A stretch of 29,536 bases of DNA from Flavobacteriales bacterium. GTDB lineage: Bacteria; Bacteroidota; Bacteroidia; Flavobacteriales; PHOS-HE28. The DNA lies in contig SSGN01000210.1 of NCBI GenBank assembly GCA_008016945.1, positions 1-29,536 of the forward strand. The letters run 5' to 3'. The notes under the pieces were generated by a model. It saw nothing but the letters and a program-made list of their open reading frames with translations. It did no database searches and was not told the DNA's origin. Both the position numbers and the translations under genes were made by a program. Shown piece by piece: positions 1 through 6,984 of the stretch. How positions within the stretch are numbered: position 1 is the stretch's first letter; each line of letters begins with the position of its first letter.

Positions 1-338
1 AAGCTGAAGTAGATCACCGAGTCTGCGGGGCAGTCCGGGGTGAGGAAGTTCCACATGGGGGTGGCGGGCAGTGCGGTGCCGCAAAAGAGCGCGGTGACGT
101 TGCTGCATGCCGTGGTGGTGAAGGCCTCCCACACCGTGGCCGCGCCAGGGGTGGTCATCAGGCTGCTGCCGGGTACACCATCGTTGAGGGTGGTGGCGCC
201 TGTACGTGTTCCGGTGCGTTCCACGGTGCCGCCGATGGCTAGGCTGAACGGGGTGACGTTGGCGCATTGGTCGTTGGCGGGCTGTGCCAGGGTGGCCAGG
301 ACGGTGCCGACCGCGATCAGGGTAAGAGGTAGCCGCAT
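1..338 (-). CDS. Secreted protein, N-terminal fragment (cut by window edge)
   Basis: Reading the minus strand from an ATG at 338, the frame stays open to base 1 (112 codons) and continues outside the window. It begins with a signal peptide (MRLPLTLIAVGTVLATLAQP) followed by a mature region rich in Thr, Ala and Gly with spaced cysteines (PANDQCANVTPF, TTACSNVTALFCG, TPDCPADSVIYFS). This is typical of large extracellular beta-rich Bacteroidota proteins, often T9SS cargo, whose sorting domain would lie off the edge. The plus-strand frame across the same bases has no recognisable signal or domain and is treated as a shadow. Function unknown. The signal peptide makes the strand and start fairly secure; the T9SS assignment is inference only. 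Confidence 0.72.
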   Translation of the reverse strand, partial: MRLPLTLIAVGTVLATLAQPANDQCANVTPFSLAIGGTVERTGTRTGATTLNDGVPGSSLMTTPGAATVWEAFTTTACSNVTALFCGTALPATPMWNFLTPDCPADSVIYFS

Positions 339-702
339 GGTGCGTGTTCGTGTTTCGGCAAAGGAGCGTCCTTCCGGGACGCTGCGCAATAGAACGTTCG
401 TTATAACGGCCCTACGCCCACTGTGCGGGAAGCGTGGTTGGCATGGGTGCGCCATGGCGTCCAAAAGGGATCAACGGACCCGGCGGCACATTTTCTTTTC
501 CGTGATCACGGATAACGGTTTGCGGCTTGCCGAAGGCGGGGTTTTCGAAATACAAACTGTCGATCAGCACTGAACTTGAAGAGAAGTACAAGGCTCCAAG
601 TCTGCATATCTGACCTTCTTACGCAGGCCACGTGCGAGGGCGCATCCCCGTATCTGATGCTGTTCGAACGATGGACCGCCGGTGATCAGGACAAGGGCGT
701 TG
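339..702. other. Intergenic region with palindromes, no gene seen
   Basis: These 364 bases hold no convincing coding frame. Visible structures are a 7-bp stem-loop at 365-383 (AGCGTCC, loop TTCCG, GGACGCT), which would lie in the leader of the left-edge gene, adjoining palindromes at 392-399 (GAACGTTC) and 399-408 (CGTTATAACG), and a 14-bp perfect palindrome at 499-512 (TCCGTGATCACGGA). The palindromes could be operators for the minus-strand gene ending at the left edge. No regulator is identifiable. Confidence 0.5.
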
Positions 703-1224
703 TCACATGAACTTAACTTGACGGGTCTCTGTCTTCCTCTTCTTGACGACGACGTACTCCTTCTTGATCGCCGGATCATTGCGCAGGTATGTGTGCGCTT
801 TGACCCAGTCGTACGCCATGGCTGAAGAAATGAACTCGATCGGCTTGTCCATGTCGTACATCTTCGTGATGCTGTTGAACTCGAATAGGAGAGGGTCTGC
901 TGCCCTGTCGATATCGAACCTCTTCGAGGATCTTGTTCGTAGCTCGTACGACTGGTTACAGCATTCCAGATGCGCCCGGTAGAGCTTGATGAAGATGAGG
1001 GCGAGGTATTTCTCGCAGGCGGACCGGTCCTCAGCCTTCAAATGGGTGAATGCTTCGACCACATGCGCCGGAACATCAACAAGTTTCGCGACACCTTCCT
1101 TTTGCGGTTCGTAGCTTTCCGCGAAGCTCTTCGCTACTTGAAGGTTCGTGCCTTGCGCCATGCATGCGCCCAAGCACAAGTGTCCAAGAAGAACCGAAGA
1201 AGCTAGGCGTATGGCAACGACCAT
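703..1224 (-). CDS. Hypothetical exported protein, possible lipoprotein
   Basis: A 173-residue protein of no recognised family. The N-terminus is a plausible export signal (MVVAIRLASSVLLGHLCLGA) followed by Cys21. The LGAC sequence around residues 18-21 fits a lipobox, although signal peptidase I cleavage after MAQ cannot be excluded. The mature part is charged, mixed alpha-type, with Cys pairs near the middle (RSACEKYL, LECCNQSYEL) and a very basic C-terminus (VVVKKRKTETRQVKFM). It lies 16 bases downstream of paaC on the same strand and could be co-transcribed, but nothing links it to phenylacetate breakdown. Its base composition is visibly less GC-rich than paaC, hinting at a different origin. 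Moderately sure that it is a gene; function unknown. Confidence 0.6.
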   Translation of the reverse strand: MVVAIRLASSVLLGHLCLGACMAQGTNLQVAKSFAESYEPQKEGVAKLVDVPAHVVEAFTHLKAEDRSACEKYLALIFIKLYRAHLECCNQSYELRTRSSKRFDIDRAADPLLFEFNSITKMYDMDKPIEFISSAMAYDWVKAHTYLRNDPAIKKEYVVVKKRKTETRQVKFM

Positions 1225-1240
1225 CGGCTTCGGCGATCAA

Positions 1241-1993
1241 CTACCACTGCGCCCCAGGGTAGGCGCGCTGCAGGTATTGCATATCGGCCAGGATGTATCC
1301 CAGGTGTTCGCTGTGCTTGCCTTGGCGGCCGCCGGTCATCATGTAGCCATCGGTGGGGCGCTTCAGGGTGGCCTCGGCCAGCACGCGGTCCACGGTGGCG
1401 TCAAAAGCGGCCTTGATGGTGGCGAGGTCGGGTGCGATGTCTGCCTTCACCATGGCTTCATGCACTTCATCCTGCGCGAAGAGGTCGCCGGTGTAGGTCC
1501 AGAGGTCGTCCAGTGCCTGTTGGGCACGGCGGTGGCTCTCTTCGGTGCCGTCGCCGAAGCGGATCAGCCAGTCGCTGCTGTGTTTCAGGTGGTATTGCGC
1601 CTCTTTCACGGCCTTGGCGGCGATGGCGGCCAGCTGGGCATCGCTGCTCTTGGTGAGGGCCTCGGCCAGCGGCAGGTGGTAGGCATCGAAGAGGAAGCTG
1701 CGTACGATGGTGTGGGCGTAGTCGCCGTTGGGCTGTTCGACCAATTTGGTGTTCACGAACTGCCGCTCGGGGCGCAGGTAGGCGAGGTCGTCCTCGGTGC
1801 GCCCCTTGCCTTCCACCTTCACGGCATGGTCGTACAGGTTGCGCGCTTCGCCGATGTGGTCCAGCGCCCGGTTGGTGAGGGCGATATCCTCTTCCAGCAC
1901 GGGGCCGTGGCCGCACCATTCGCTCAGGCGATGGCTCAGGATCAGCAGGTCGTCGCCGAGGCGAAGGAGGTAGGAGAAAAGCGCGTTGCTCAT
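1241..1993 (-). CDS. paaC: Phenylacetyl-CoA 1,2-epoxidase structural subunit PaaC
   Basis: PaaC is the non-catalytic ferritin-like partner of PaaA in the multicomponent monooxygenase that converts phenylacetyl-CoA, O2 and NADPH to ring-1,2-epoxyphenylacetyl-CoA in the cytoplasm. The 250-residue protein is close to the usual PaaC length (about 250) and shows family-like helices: LFSYLLRLGDDLLILSHRLSEW near the N-terminus, ALTNRALDHIGEARNLYDHA, and KEAQYHLKHSSDWLIRFGDG. The C-terminal HSEHLGYILADMQYLQRAYPGAQW segment also fits. The frame extends 15 codons further upstream to 2038, but MSNALF at 1993 matches the family start better, so 1993 is chosen. It follows paaB with a 68-base gap. Recognition is confident from family sequence and from the paaA-paaB neighbours. 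Confidence 0.93.
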   Translation of the reverse strand: MSNALFSYLLRLGDDLLILSHRLSEWCGHGPVLEEDIALTNRALDHIGEARNLYDHAVKVEGKGRTEDDLAYLRPERQFVNTKLVEQPNGDYAHTIVRSFLFDAYHLPLAEALTKSSDAQLAAIAAKAVKEAQYHLKHSSDWLIRFGDGTEESHRRAQQALDDLWTYTGDLFAQDEVHEAMVKADIAPDLATIKAAFDATVDRVLAEATLKRPTDGYMMTGGRQGKHSEHLGYILADMQYLQRAYPGAQW

Positions 1994-2061
1994 GGCTGGA
2001 TAGGATCTCGGGTCGAAGCCGGTGCCGGGGCGCGACATGTCGCGCCCGTATCGTGCTTCGC

Positions 2062-2358
2062 TTAAATGTATTTAGCGCCTTCGGGGATCACGTAGAAGGT
2101 GGGGTGCCGATAGGTCTTGTCGTCGGCCGGGTCGAAGAGCATCGCCGCATCTTCCGGCTGGCTGGCGCTGATGGCACCGGCGGGCACCACCCAGATGCTG
2201 TTGCCTTCCTGCCGACGGGTGTACACGTCGCGGGCGTTCTCGATGGCCATCTGCGCATCGGCCGCGTGTAAACTGCCCACGTGCTTGTGTTCCAAGCCGC
2301 GTTTGCTTTGGATGAAGACCTCCCAGAGGGGCCAGTTGTTGGTGTTGTCGTTGCTCAT
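2062..2358 (-). CDS. paaB: Phenylacetyl-CoA 1,2-epoxidase subunit PaaB
   Basis: A 98-residue protein matching PaaB in length and in segments such as WPLWEVFIQSKRGLEHKHVGSLHAADAQMAIENARDVYTRR and a C-terminal TFYVIPEGAKYI (quoted here only to show the WEVF, SKRG, HVGSLHA and ARDVYTRR signatures). PaaB bridges PaaA-PaaC units in the epoxidase complex and carries no metal site. It sits between paaA (75-base gap) and paaC (68-base gap) in the order found in other bacteria. No clear Shine-Dalgarno sequence precedes the ATG at 2358, which is normal for this phylum. Confidence 0.95.
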   Translation of the reverse strand: MSNDNTNNWPLWEVFIQSKRGLEHKHVGSLHAADAQMAIENARDVYTRRQEGNSIWVVPAGAISASQPEDAAMLFDPADDKTYRHPTFYVIPEGAKYI

Positions 2359-2433
2359 CGTGTTATCGGAAGGGCGACCCCATGGATCGCTGGTACAGGT
2401 GCATTGGTGGGGGATCCGGAGTAGGGAAGTGGG

Positions 2434-3375
2434 TCAGGCGGCTTTGCCTTTCGCCTTCTTCGCCGCGTAGGCCAGTGCCGCTTCGCGCACCCAGGCCCCT
2501 TCGTCGTGGGCCTTGTTGCGTGCGGCGAGGCGCTCCTTGTTGCAGGGGCCGTTGCCGGCCACCACGTTGTTGAATTCGGTCCAGTCGATGGTGCCCCAGT
2601 CGTAGTGCTTGGTCTCCTCGTTCCACTTCAGGTCGGGGTCGGGGATGGTGAGACCGATCACCTCGGCCTGCTGCACGGTGCGGTCGATGAAGATCTGCCG
2701 CAGCTCATCGTTGCTCTGGCGTTTGATCTTCCAGCGCATGCTGTCGGCGCTGTTGGGGCTGTTGGCATCGCTGGGCCCGAACATCATGAGGCTGGGCCAC
2801 CACCAGCGGTTCAAGGCATCCTGTGCCATTTCGCGCTGTTCGGGCGTGCCTTGGGCCAGCACGCTCATGATCTCGTAGCCCTGCCGCTGGTGGAAGCTCT
2901 CCTCCTTGCAGATGCGCACCATGGCGCGGGCGTAGGGGCCGTAGCTGGTGCGGCACAGCATCACCTGGTTCATGATGGCGGCGCCGTCCACGAGCCAGCC
3001 CACCGCGCCGATGTCGGCCCAGGTGAGGGTGGGGTAGTTGAAGATGCTGCTGTACTTGGCTTTGCCACTGAGCAGGTCGGCGATGGTCTTCTCGCGGGTC
3101 ACGCCCAAGGTTTCGCAGGCGCTGTACAGGTAGAGGCCGTGGCCCGCTTCGTCCTGTACCTTGGCCAGCAGGATGGCCTTGCGGCGCAAGCTGGGCGCAC
3201 GGGTGATCCAGTTGCCTTCGGGTAGCATGCCCACCACCTCGCTGTGCGCGTGCTGGCTGATCTGGCGGATCAAGGTCTTGCGGTACTTCTCCGGCATCCA
3301 GTCCTTGGGCTCGATCTTCTGCTCGGCATCGATCTTGGCCAGGAACCGTTCTTCGAGGTTGGTCACGTCCGTCAT
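2434..3375 (-). CDS. paaA: Phenylacetyl-CoA 1,2-epoxidase catalytic subunit PaaA
   Basis: The 313-residue catalytic diiron subunit of the phenylacetyl-CoA epoxidase. Ferritin-like metal ligands are visible: DEAGH (Glu76, His79) in the first helical pair, and the KEESFH segment (Glu158/Glu159, His162) in the second, with a further Glu at 46 (HAHSEVVG). Length agrees with known PaaA (about 310). It is the first gene of the minus-strand paaA-paaB-paaC run and is divergent from paaE across 216 bases. A near-consensus -7 box (TACTTTAG, minus strand, 3404-3397) lies 21 bases upstream of the ATG, but no convincing -33 element was seen. The Lys/Ala-rich tail ([12 protein letters not shown]) is unremarkable. 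Product: the reactive epoxide that downstream paa enzymes isomerise and cleave; those genes are not in this window. Confidence 0.96.
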   Translation of the reverse strand: MTDVTNLEERFLAKIDAEQKIEPKDWMPEKYRKTLIRQISQHAHSEVVGMLPEGNWITRAPSLRRKAILLAKVQDEAGHGLYLYSACETLGVTREKTIADLLSGKAKYSSIFNYPTLTWADIGAVGWLVDGAAIMNQVMLCRTSYGPYARAMVRICKEESFHQRQGYEIMSVLAQGTPEQREMAQDALNRWWWPSLMMFGPSDANSPNSADSMRWKIKRQSNDELRQIFIDRTVQQAEVIGLTIPDPDLKWNEETKHYDWGTIDWTEFNNVVAGNGPCNKERLAARNKAHDEGAWVREAALAYAAKKAKGKAA

Positions 3376-3540
3376 GGATCCTACGTTTTCGGTTGGCTAA
3401 AGTAGGCAGGTGGGGGGTTCGGTGGATGATATCCGTCAAATGGAGCCACAGGTCGGGAGTGACCGGTTGTCTGTCATGGCGGTGGTCGCCGGCATGGAAT
3501 TTCGTTCCCTTTGCAAGGCACCATGGTGGCCTTGGACGGC

Positions 3541-3548
3541 TACTTTTG
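3541..3548 (+). promoter_or_regulatory. -7 box (TACTTTTG) upstream of paaE
   Basis: TACTTTTG matches the Bacteroidota -7 consensus TAnnTTTG exactly and lies 43 bases before the paaE ATG at 3592. A TTTG is present at 3510-3513, but its 27-base spacing is longer than usual, so only the -7 element is called. Confidence 0.5.
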
Positions 3549-3591
3549 CGACCCGTAACGCATTCCGCATCGGCTCCGGCCGATCCACCGC

Positions 3592-4692
3592 ATGAGCACT
3601 GCCCGCATGGCCCGATTCCATACCCTCACCGTATCCACCGTACACCACGAAACAGTGGACAGTATCGTGATCGGTTTCACGATCCCACAGGAACTGCGCG
3701 CCGACTTCGCCTTCATCCAAGGCCAGTACCTCACCCTGAAGGTGCATGTGAACGGGGAGGAGTTGCGGCGCAGCTACAGCATCTGCAGCAGCCCGTTGGA
3801 CCCCGAGGAGGTGCGCATCGCCGTGAAACGGGTGGAGAACGGACGTGCCAGCACCGCACTGGTGGAGAAGCTGAAGCCCGGGATGACCGTCGAGGTGATG
3901 ACGCCCATGGGCAACTTCCACACCCAGCTTCATGCGGACCACCACAAGCATTACGTCTGCTTCGCGGGGGGCAGCGGCATCACGCCGATCCTCAGCATCA
4001 TCAAGACCGTGCTGCGGGTGGAGCCCCACAGTCGCCTCACCTTGTTCTACGGCAACACGGAGGTGGACCGGATCATCTTCCGGGCCAAGTTGGAAGAGCT
4101 GCGCACCAAGTACAGCGGCCGGCTGGAGGTGCACCACATCCTCACCTTCGGCAAGGACGAGGACATGCTCTTCAATGGGCTGATCACCGTGGAGAAGGCC
4201 ACCGCCCTGGCCTCCCGTTTCGTCCGTGACAACGCGGACACCGAATACTTCATCTGCGGCCCCGAGCCGATGATGGTGAACGTGAGCGAGGCGTTGGAGC
4301 GGATGGGGGTGGAGAAGAAGCGTGTTCACATCGAGCTCTTCACCAGCCCGGTGAGCACGGAGGTGAAGAAGGATGCTCCCAAGCCCGCTGCAGAAGGTGC
4401 GTTCAGCGGGGTATCGGAGGTGAAGGTGATCATGGACGGCCGCGAGCACCTGCTCAAGATCCCGACCAACGGCGATGCGGTGCTGGATGCCGCCCTGACC
4501 GCCGGGCTGGATGTGCCCTATGCCTGCAAAGGCGCGGTTTGCTGCACCTGCAAGGCCCGCGTGGTGGAAGGCAAGGTGGAGATGGACATGAACTACGCCC
4601 TCACCGACGAGGAAGTGGCCGACGGCTACGTGCTGACCTGCCAGACACACCCGCGCAGCGCGAACGTGACCATCGATTACGATCAGCATTGA
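3592..4692 (+). CDS. paaE: Phenylacetyl-CoA 1,2-epoxidase reductase PaaE
   Basis: A 366-residue NADPH-dependent flavin and iron-sulfur reductase that feeds electrons to PaaA. Domain order: an FAD-binding barrel (RRSYSICSSPLD around residue 60-70), an NAD(P)-binding domain (FAGGSGITPILS near 125-135, and YFICGPEPMM near 220), and a C-terminal plant-type 2Fe-2S ferredoxin domain with CKGAVCCTC and a later Cys in YVLTCQTHP. That is the C-x4-C-x2-C...C pattern. This architecture and length match PaaE. Unlike the usual single paaABCDE operon, it is transcribed away from paaA, with its own -7 box at 3541. An alternative internal Met at codon 6 (MARFHTL) is possible. Other ferredoxin reductases share this fold, but the position beside paaABC makes PaaE the natural call. 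Confidence 0.92.
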   Translation: MSTARMARFHTLTVSTVHHETVDSIVIGFTIPQELRADFAFIQGQYLTLKVHVNGEELRRSYSICSSPLDPEEVRIAVKRVENGRASTALVEKLKPGMTVEVMTPMGNFHTQLHADHHKHYVCFAGGSGITPILSIIKTVLRVEPHSRLTLFYGNTEVDRIIFRAKLEELRTKYSGRLEVHHILTFGKDEDMLFNGLITVEKATALASRFVRDNADTEYFICGPEPMMVNVSEALERMGVEKKRVHIELFTSPVSTEVKKDAPKPAAEGAFSGVSEVKVIMDGREHLLKIPTNGDAVLDAALTAGLDVPYACKGAVCCTCKARVVEGKVEMDMNYALTDEEVADGYVLTCQTHPRSANVTIDYDQH

Positions 4693-4780
4693 CGGAACCC
4701 GCAGGCTCTCGTGCGATGCACCCGTTGGTCGATCCGCATGGTCGACCAACGGTACGGTGAGGCAACGTTCCGAAAAGATC

Positions 4781-4804
4781 AAGGCGGGCTTACGGGCCCG
4801 CCTT
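4781..4804. terminator. Bidirectional hairpin terminator between paaE and the ThiF cassette
   Basis: A perfect 9-bp stem (AAGGCGGGC, loop TTACGG, GCCCGCCTT) lies 88 bases after the paaE stop and 60 bases after the end of the converging minus-strand gene. The 3' flank is only moderately T-rich on the plus strand (GCTGTTCGC) and gives GATCTTTTC on the minus strand. The convergent position supports a shared terminator. Confidence 0.7.
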
Positions 4805-4863
4805 GCTGTTCGCTCCGCCTTGGTCTTTGTTTCTTGTAAGGCAGGAGGGAAGATGATGATGGG

Positions 4864-5382
4864 CTACTGGCCAGCCTTGGCGTAACCGGAGAGCTTGGTC
4901 TGGATGTGGGTCAGGTAGGGCTCGCTGTGGTAGAAACCACCGACCTCCGCGTTGTATCGGATGATCGCGGAGGGGAAGTCCGTATAGAACGGGTCCACAT
5001 TGGGCGATGCGGTCTTCTGAAGGCTCACCGTGCATTCGTAGTCTGGATAGTTCACCAGGTCTTTGGGCAGGGTGGTCTCCACGGTCAGGAGTTTTTCCTG
5101 GTATCCAGGCTTGGTGATCCGGATGGCATAGGATGCATCGATGTCCAGTTCCAGTTCGAATCGTCCGCGCTTATCACTCTCCAACCGCCCCAGCTCCACG
5201 TTGTCCTTATAGAGGAACAGGGTGTATCCGTCGGTCTTTTTGCCTTCCGCGAGCACCTGACCGTGCACAGGCACGTACCAGCCTTGGGCTTGATCCCTTC
5301 GATCCACCAACTTGCCTTGTGCCAGGACCGTGCCTTGATGGGTGATGATGAGGAGCAGTGCGCTCAGGAGAGGGGCTTTCAT
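4864..5382 (-). CDS. Small secreted protein with carboxypeptidase-regulatory-like domain
   Basis: A 172-residue exported protein. The frame opens at 5418, but the Met at 5382 directly starts a signal peptide (MKAPLLSALLLIITHQGTVL, then AQG), so 5382 is preferred. The mature part has a beta-sandwich of the carboxypeptidase-regulatory/Cna_B type: a Gly-rich entry (VPVHGQVLAEGKK), the pairs TLFLYKDNVELGRLESDKRG and RFELELDIDASYAIRITKPGY, and closing strands. It is the last gene of the minus-strand run that starts with the ThiF-like gene, 30 or more bases after the REC-PAS-kinase gene. It resembles residues roughly 30-140 of the large repeat protein at 23337-27503. Such domains are usually extracellular or periplasmic and non-enzymatic. 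Its role in the cassette is unknown; it could be an outer-surface or periplasmic accessory of the kinase. Confidence 0.75.
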   Translation of the reverse strand: MKAPLLSALLLIITHQGTVLAQGKLVDRRDQAQGWYVPVHGQVLAEGKKTDGYTLFLYKDNVELGRLESDKRGRFELELDIDASYAIRITKPGYQEKLLTVETTLPKDLVNYPDYECTVSLQKTASPNVDPFYTDFPSAIIRYNAEVGGFYHSEPYLTHIQTKLSGYAKAGQ

Positions 5383-5448
5383 GCGCTTGAGGTTGCGTAG
5401 TATCGTTGTTACGTGCACGCTGGTCCGTGGGTTACGTTCCGTGGGGGA

Positions 5449-6984
5449 TCAGGCCACCTTGATGAACGGGATGGCCGCTCGCGACTCCTCCACCATGGGC
5501 AGGGCCACGTGGATGCTCGTGCCTTGGCCCACGGCACTTTCCGCCCATACCTCACCACCGTGCTTGTCCACGATGCGTTGCACGATGGCCAGACCAACAC
5601 CGGAGCCCTCGAACTGCTCCGCTTTGTGGAGCCGTTGGAAGATGCCGAAGGCCTGTTCCTTATGTTGGGCATCGAAGCCCACGCCGTTGTCCTTCACGGT
5701 GATCACATCGCGGCCGTCGGTACGCAGGTGTTGGATGCGGATCTCGGGCAGCTCCCGTTGCCGGGTGAACTTCAGCGCATTGGAGAGCAGGTTCTGGAGC
5801 ACCACCTTGAGCATGGGGGCGTCGGTCAGTACCGTGGCGTCCGGAGCGATATCCAGGTGGATCTGGCCGAGCCTGGAGTCGGCCACCTGCTCCTCCACGC
5901 ACTGTTGCACCAAGGGACGTAGCAGGGTGTCCTTCCGTTCCATTTCCCGCTGGTTGGTCTGGGAGAACCGCAAGAGGTCGTCCACCAGTTGCAGCATCCG
6001 TTGGGCGCCGTTGTTGATCCGGTCAGCGAGTTCGCTGCATTCCTGCGGTGCCAGTTCCACCGAAGAAAGGCGCAGGTGGTCGCTCAGTGCCGCGATGTTC
6101 TTGAGCGGCGAACGGAGGTCGTGGGCCACGGTATAGGAGAAGGACCCCAGGTCCTCCAAGGCCTCCAGCAGCTGGCCGGTGCGGGCGGCCACGCGCTTGT
6201 CCAGCTCGGCGTTGAGCTTCTTCATGCGCAGTTCTTCCTGCTTCCGATCGGTGATATCCTTGATCACCGCTTGGAAGGCATGCGAACCCTGTGGGTCCTT
6301 GCCCAGGTAGGTGGCGGTCATCAGACAGTCGATCACGTTGCCGGCCTCGGTGCGGATGGTGAGGTCCACGTTGAGGAACTCGTTGCCTGACCGCCGCACT
6401 TTGAGCGTACGAACCAGGTTGTTGGCGTTCTCCACATGATCGGTGAACCGCTTCTGGAGGAGCGTATCCACAGGCACCCCCAGCAGCTTCGCACAGGCTT
6501 GGTTGGCTTGCAGGATGGTGCCGCGATGATCCACGATGGCGATGGGGTCGCCCGAGGTATCGAAGATCTGTTGGTATTGGTGGAGCAGGCGCTCCTTGTC
6601 CTCGCGGAGGGAAAGGATCTCGAAGGCTTGTCGAATCTTCAACCGAAGGTCGTTCTCGTCCCAGGGTTTGGTGCAGTAGGCATAGATCCCACCATCGTTC
6701 ACCGCGGCGATCACGGCCTCCAGGTCGGAGAAACCGGTGAGCAGCATGCGCATGGGCCTGGGCGACCGCTCCCGCGCCAGGGCGAGGAACTCCGAACCGT
6801 TCATGCCGGGCATGCGCTGATCGGAGATGATCACATGCACCTGTTCGGTCTCCAGTATGCGCAGGGCCTCCTCGCCACTGTTGGCCAGGAGCACATCCAT
6901 CTCGCGGCGGAAGGTGGAACGGAAGGCTTTCAGGTTGTTCTCCTCGTCGTCCACGAAGAGGACACGGATCGGTTGCTCGCTCAT
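5449..6984 (-). CDS. Hybrid REC-PAS-histidine kinase
   Basis: A 511-residue cytoplasmic signalling protein with no membrane segment. Domains in order: a receiver (residues 5-120; acidic VDDEEN, phospho-acceptor Asp55 in ISDQRMPG, Lys106 in CTKPW), a PAS domain (about 135-250; IFDTSGDPIAIVDHRG to IKDITDRK), a coiled linker, a HisKA domain with His288 in YTVAHDLRSPLKN, and a HATPase domain (NLLSNALKF, DNGVGFD, GSGVGLAIVQRIV). The N-terminal receiver position suggests it takes phosphate from, or is modulated by, the upstream 7TM kinase. Its ATG overlaps the stop of that kinase by four bases (ATGA), which points to translational coupling and a matched pair. No DNA-binding domain is present, so the output is probably another phosphotransfer, perhaps to the receiver protein at 11461. 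Confidence 0.93.
   Translation of the reverse strand: MSEQPIRVLFVDDEENNLKAFRSTFRREMDVLLANSGEEALRILETEQVHVIISDQRMPGMNGSEFLALARERSPRPMRMLLTGFSDLEAVIAAVNDGGIYAYCTKPWDENDLRLKIRQAFEILSLREDKERLLHQYQQIFDTSGDPIAIVDHRGTILQANQACAKLLGVPVDTLLQKRFTDHVENANNLVRTLKVRRSGNEFLNVDLTIRTEAGNVIDCLMTATYLGKDPQGSHAFQAVIKDITDRKQEELRMKKLNAELDKRVAARTGQLLEALEDLGSFSYTVAHDLRSPLKNIAALSDHLRLSSVELAPQECSELADRINNGAQRMLQLVDDLLRFSQTNQREMERKDTLLRPLVQQCVEEQVADSRLGQIHLDIAPDATVLTDAPMLKVVLQNLLSNALKFTRQRELPEIRIQHLRTDGRDVITVKDNGVGFDAQHKEQAFGIFQRLHKAEQFEGSGVGLAIVQRIVDKHGGEVWAESAVGQGTSIHVALPMVEESRAAIPFIKVA

Noticed and set aside
564..779. 71-codon minus-strand frame at the end of the exported protein gene
   Set aside because: Overlaps the 703-1224 gene in another frame, Arg/Ser-rich, no start context; considered a shadow.
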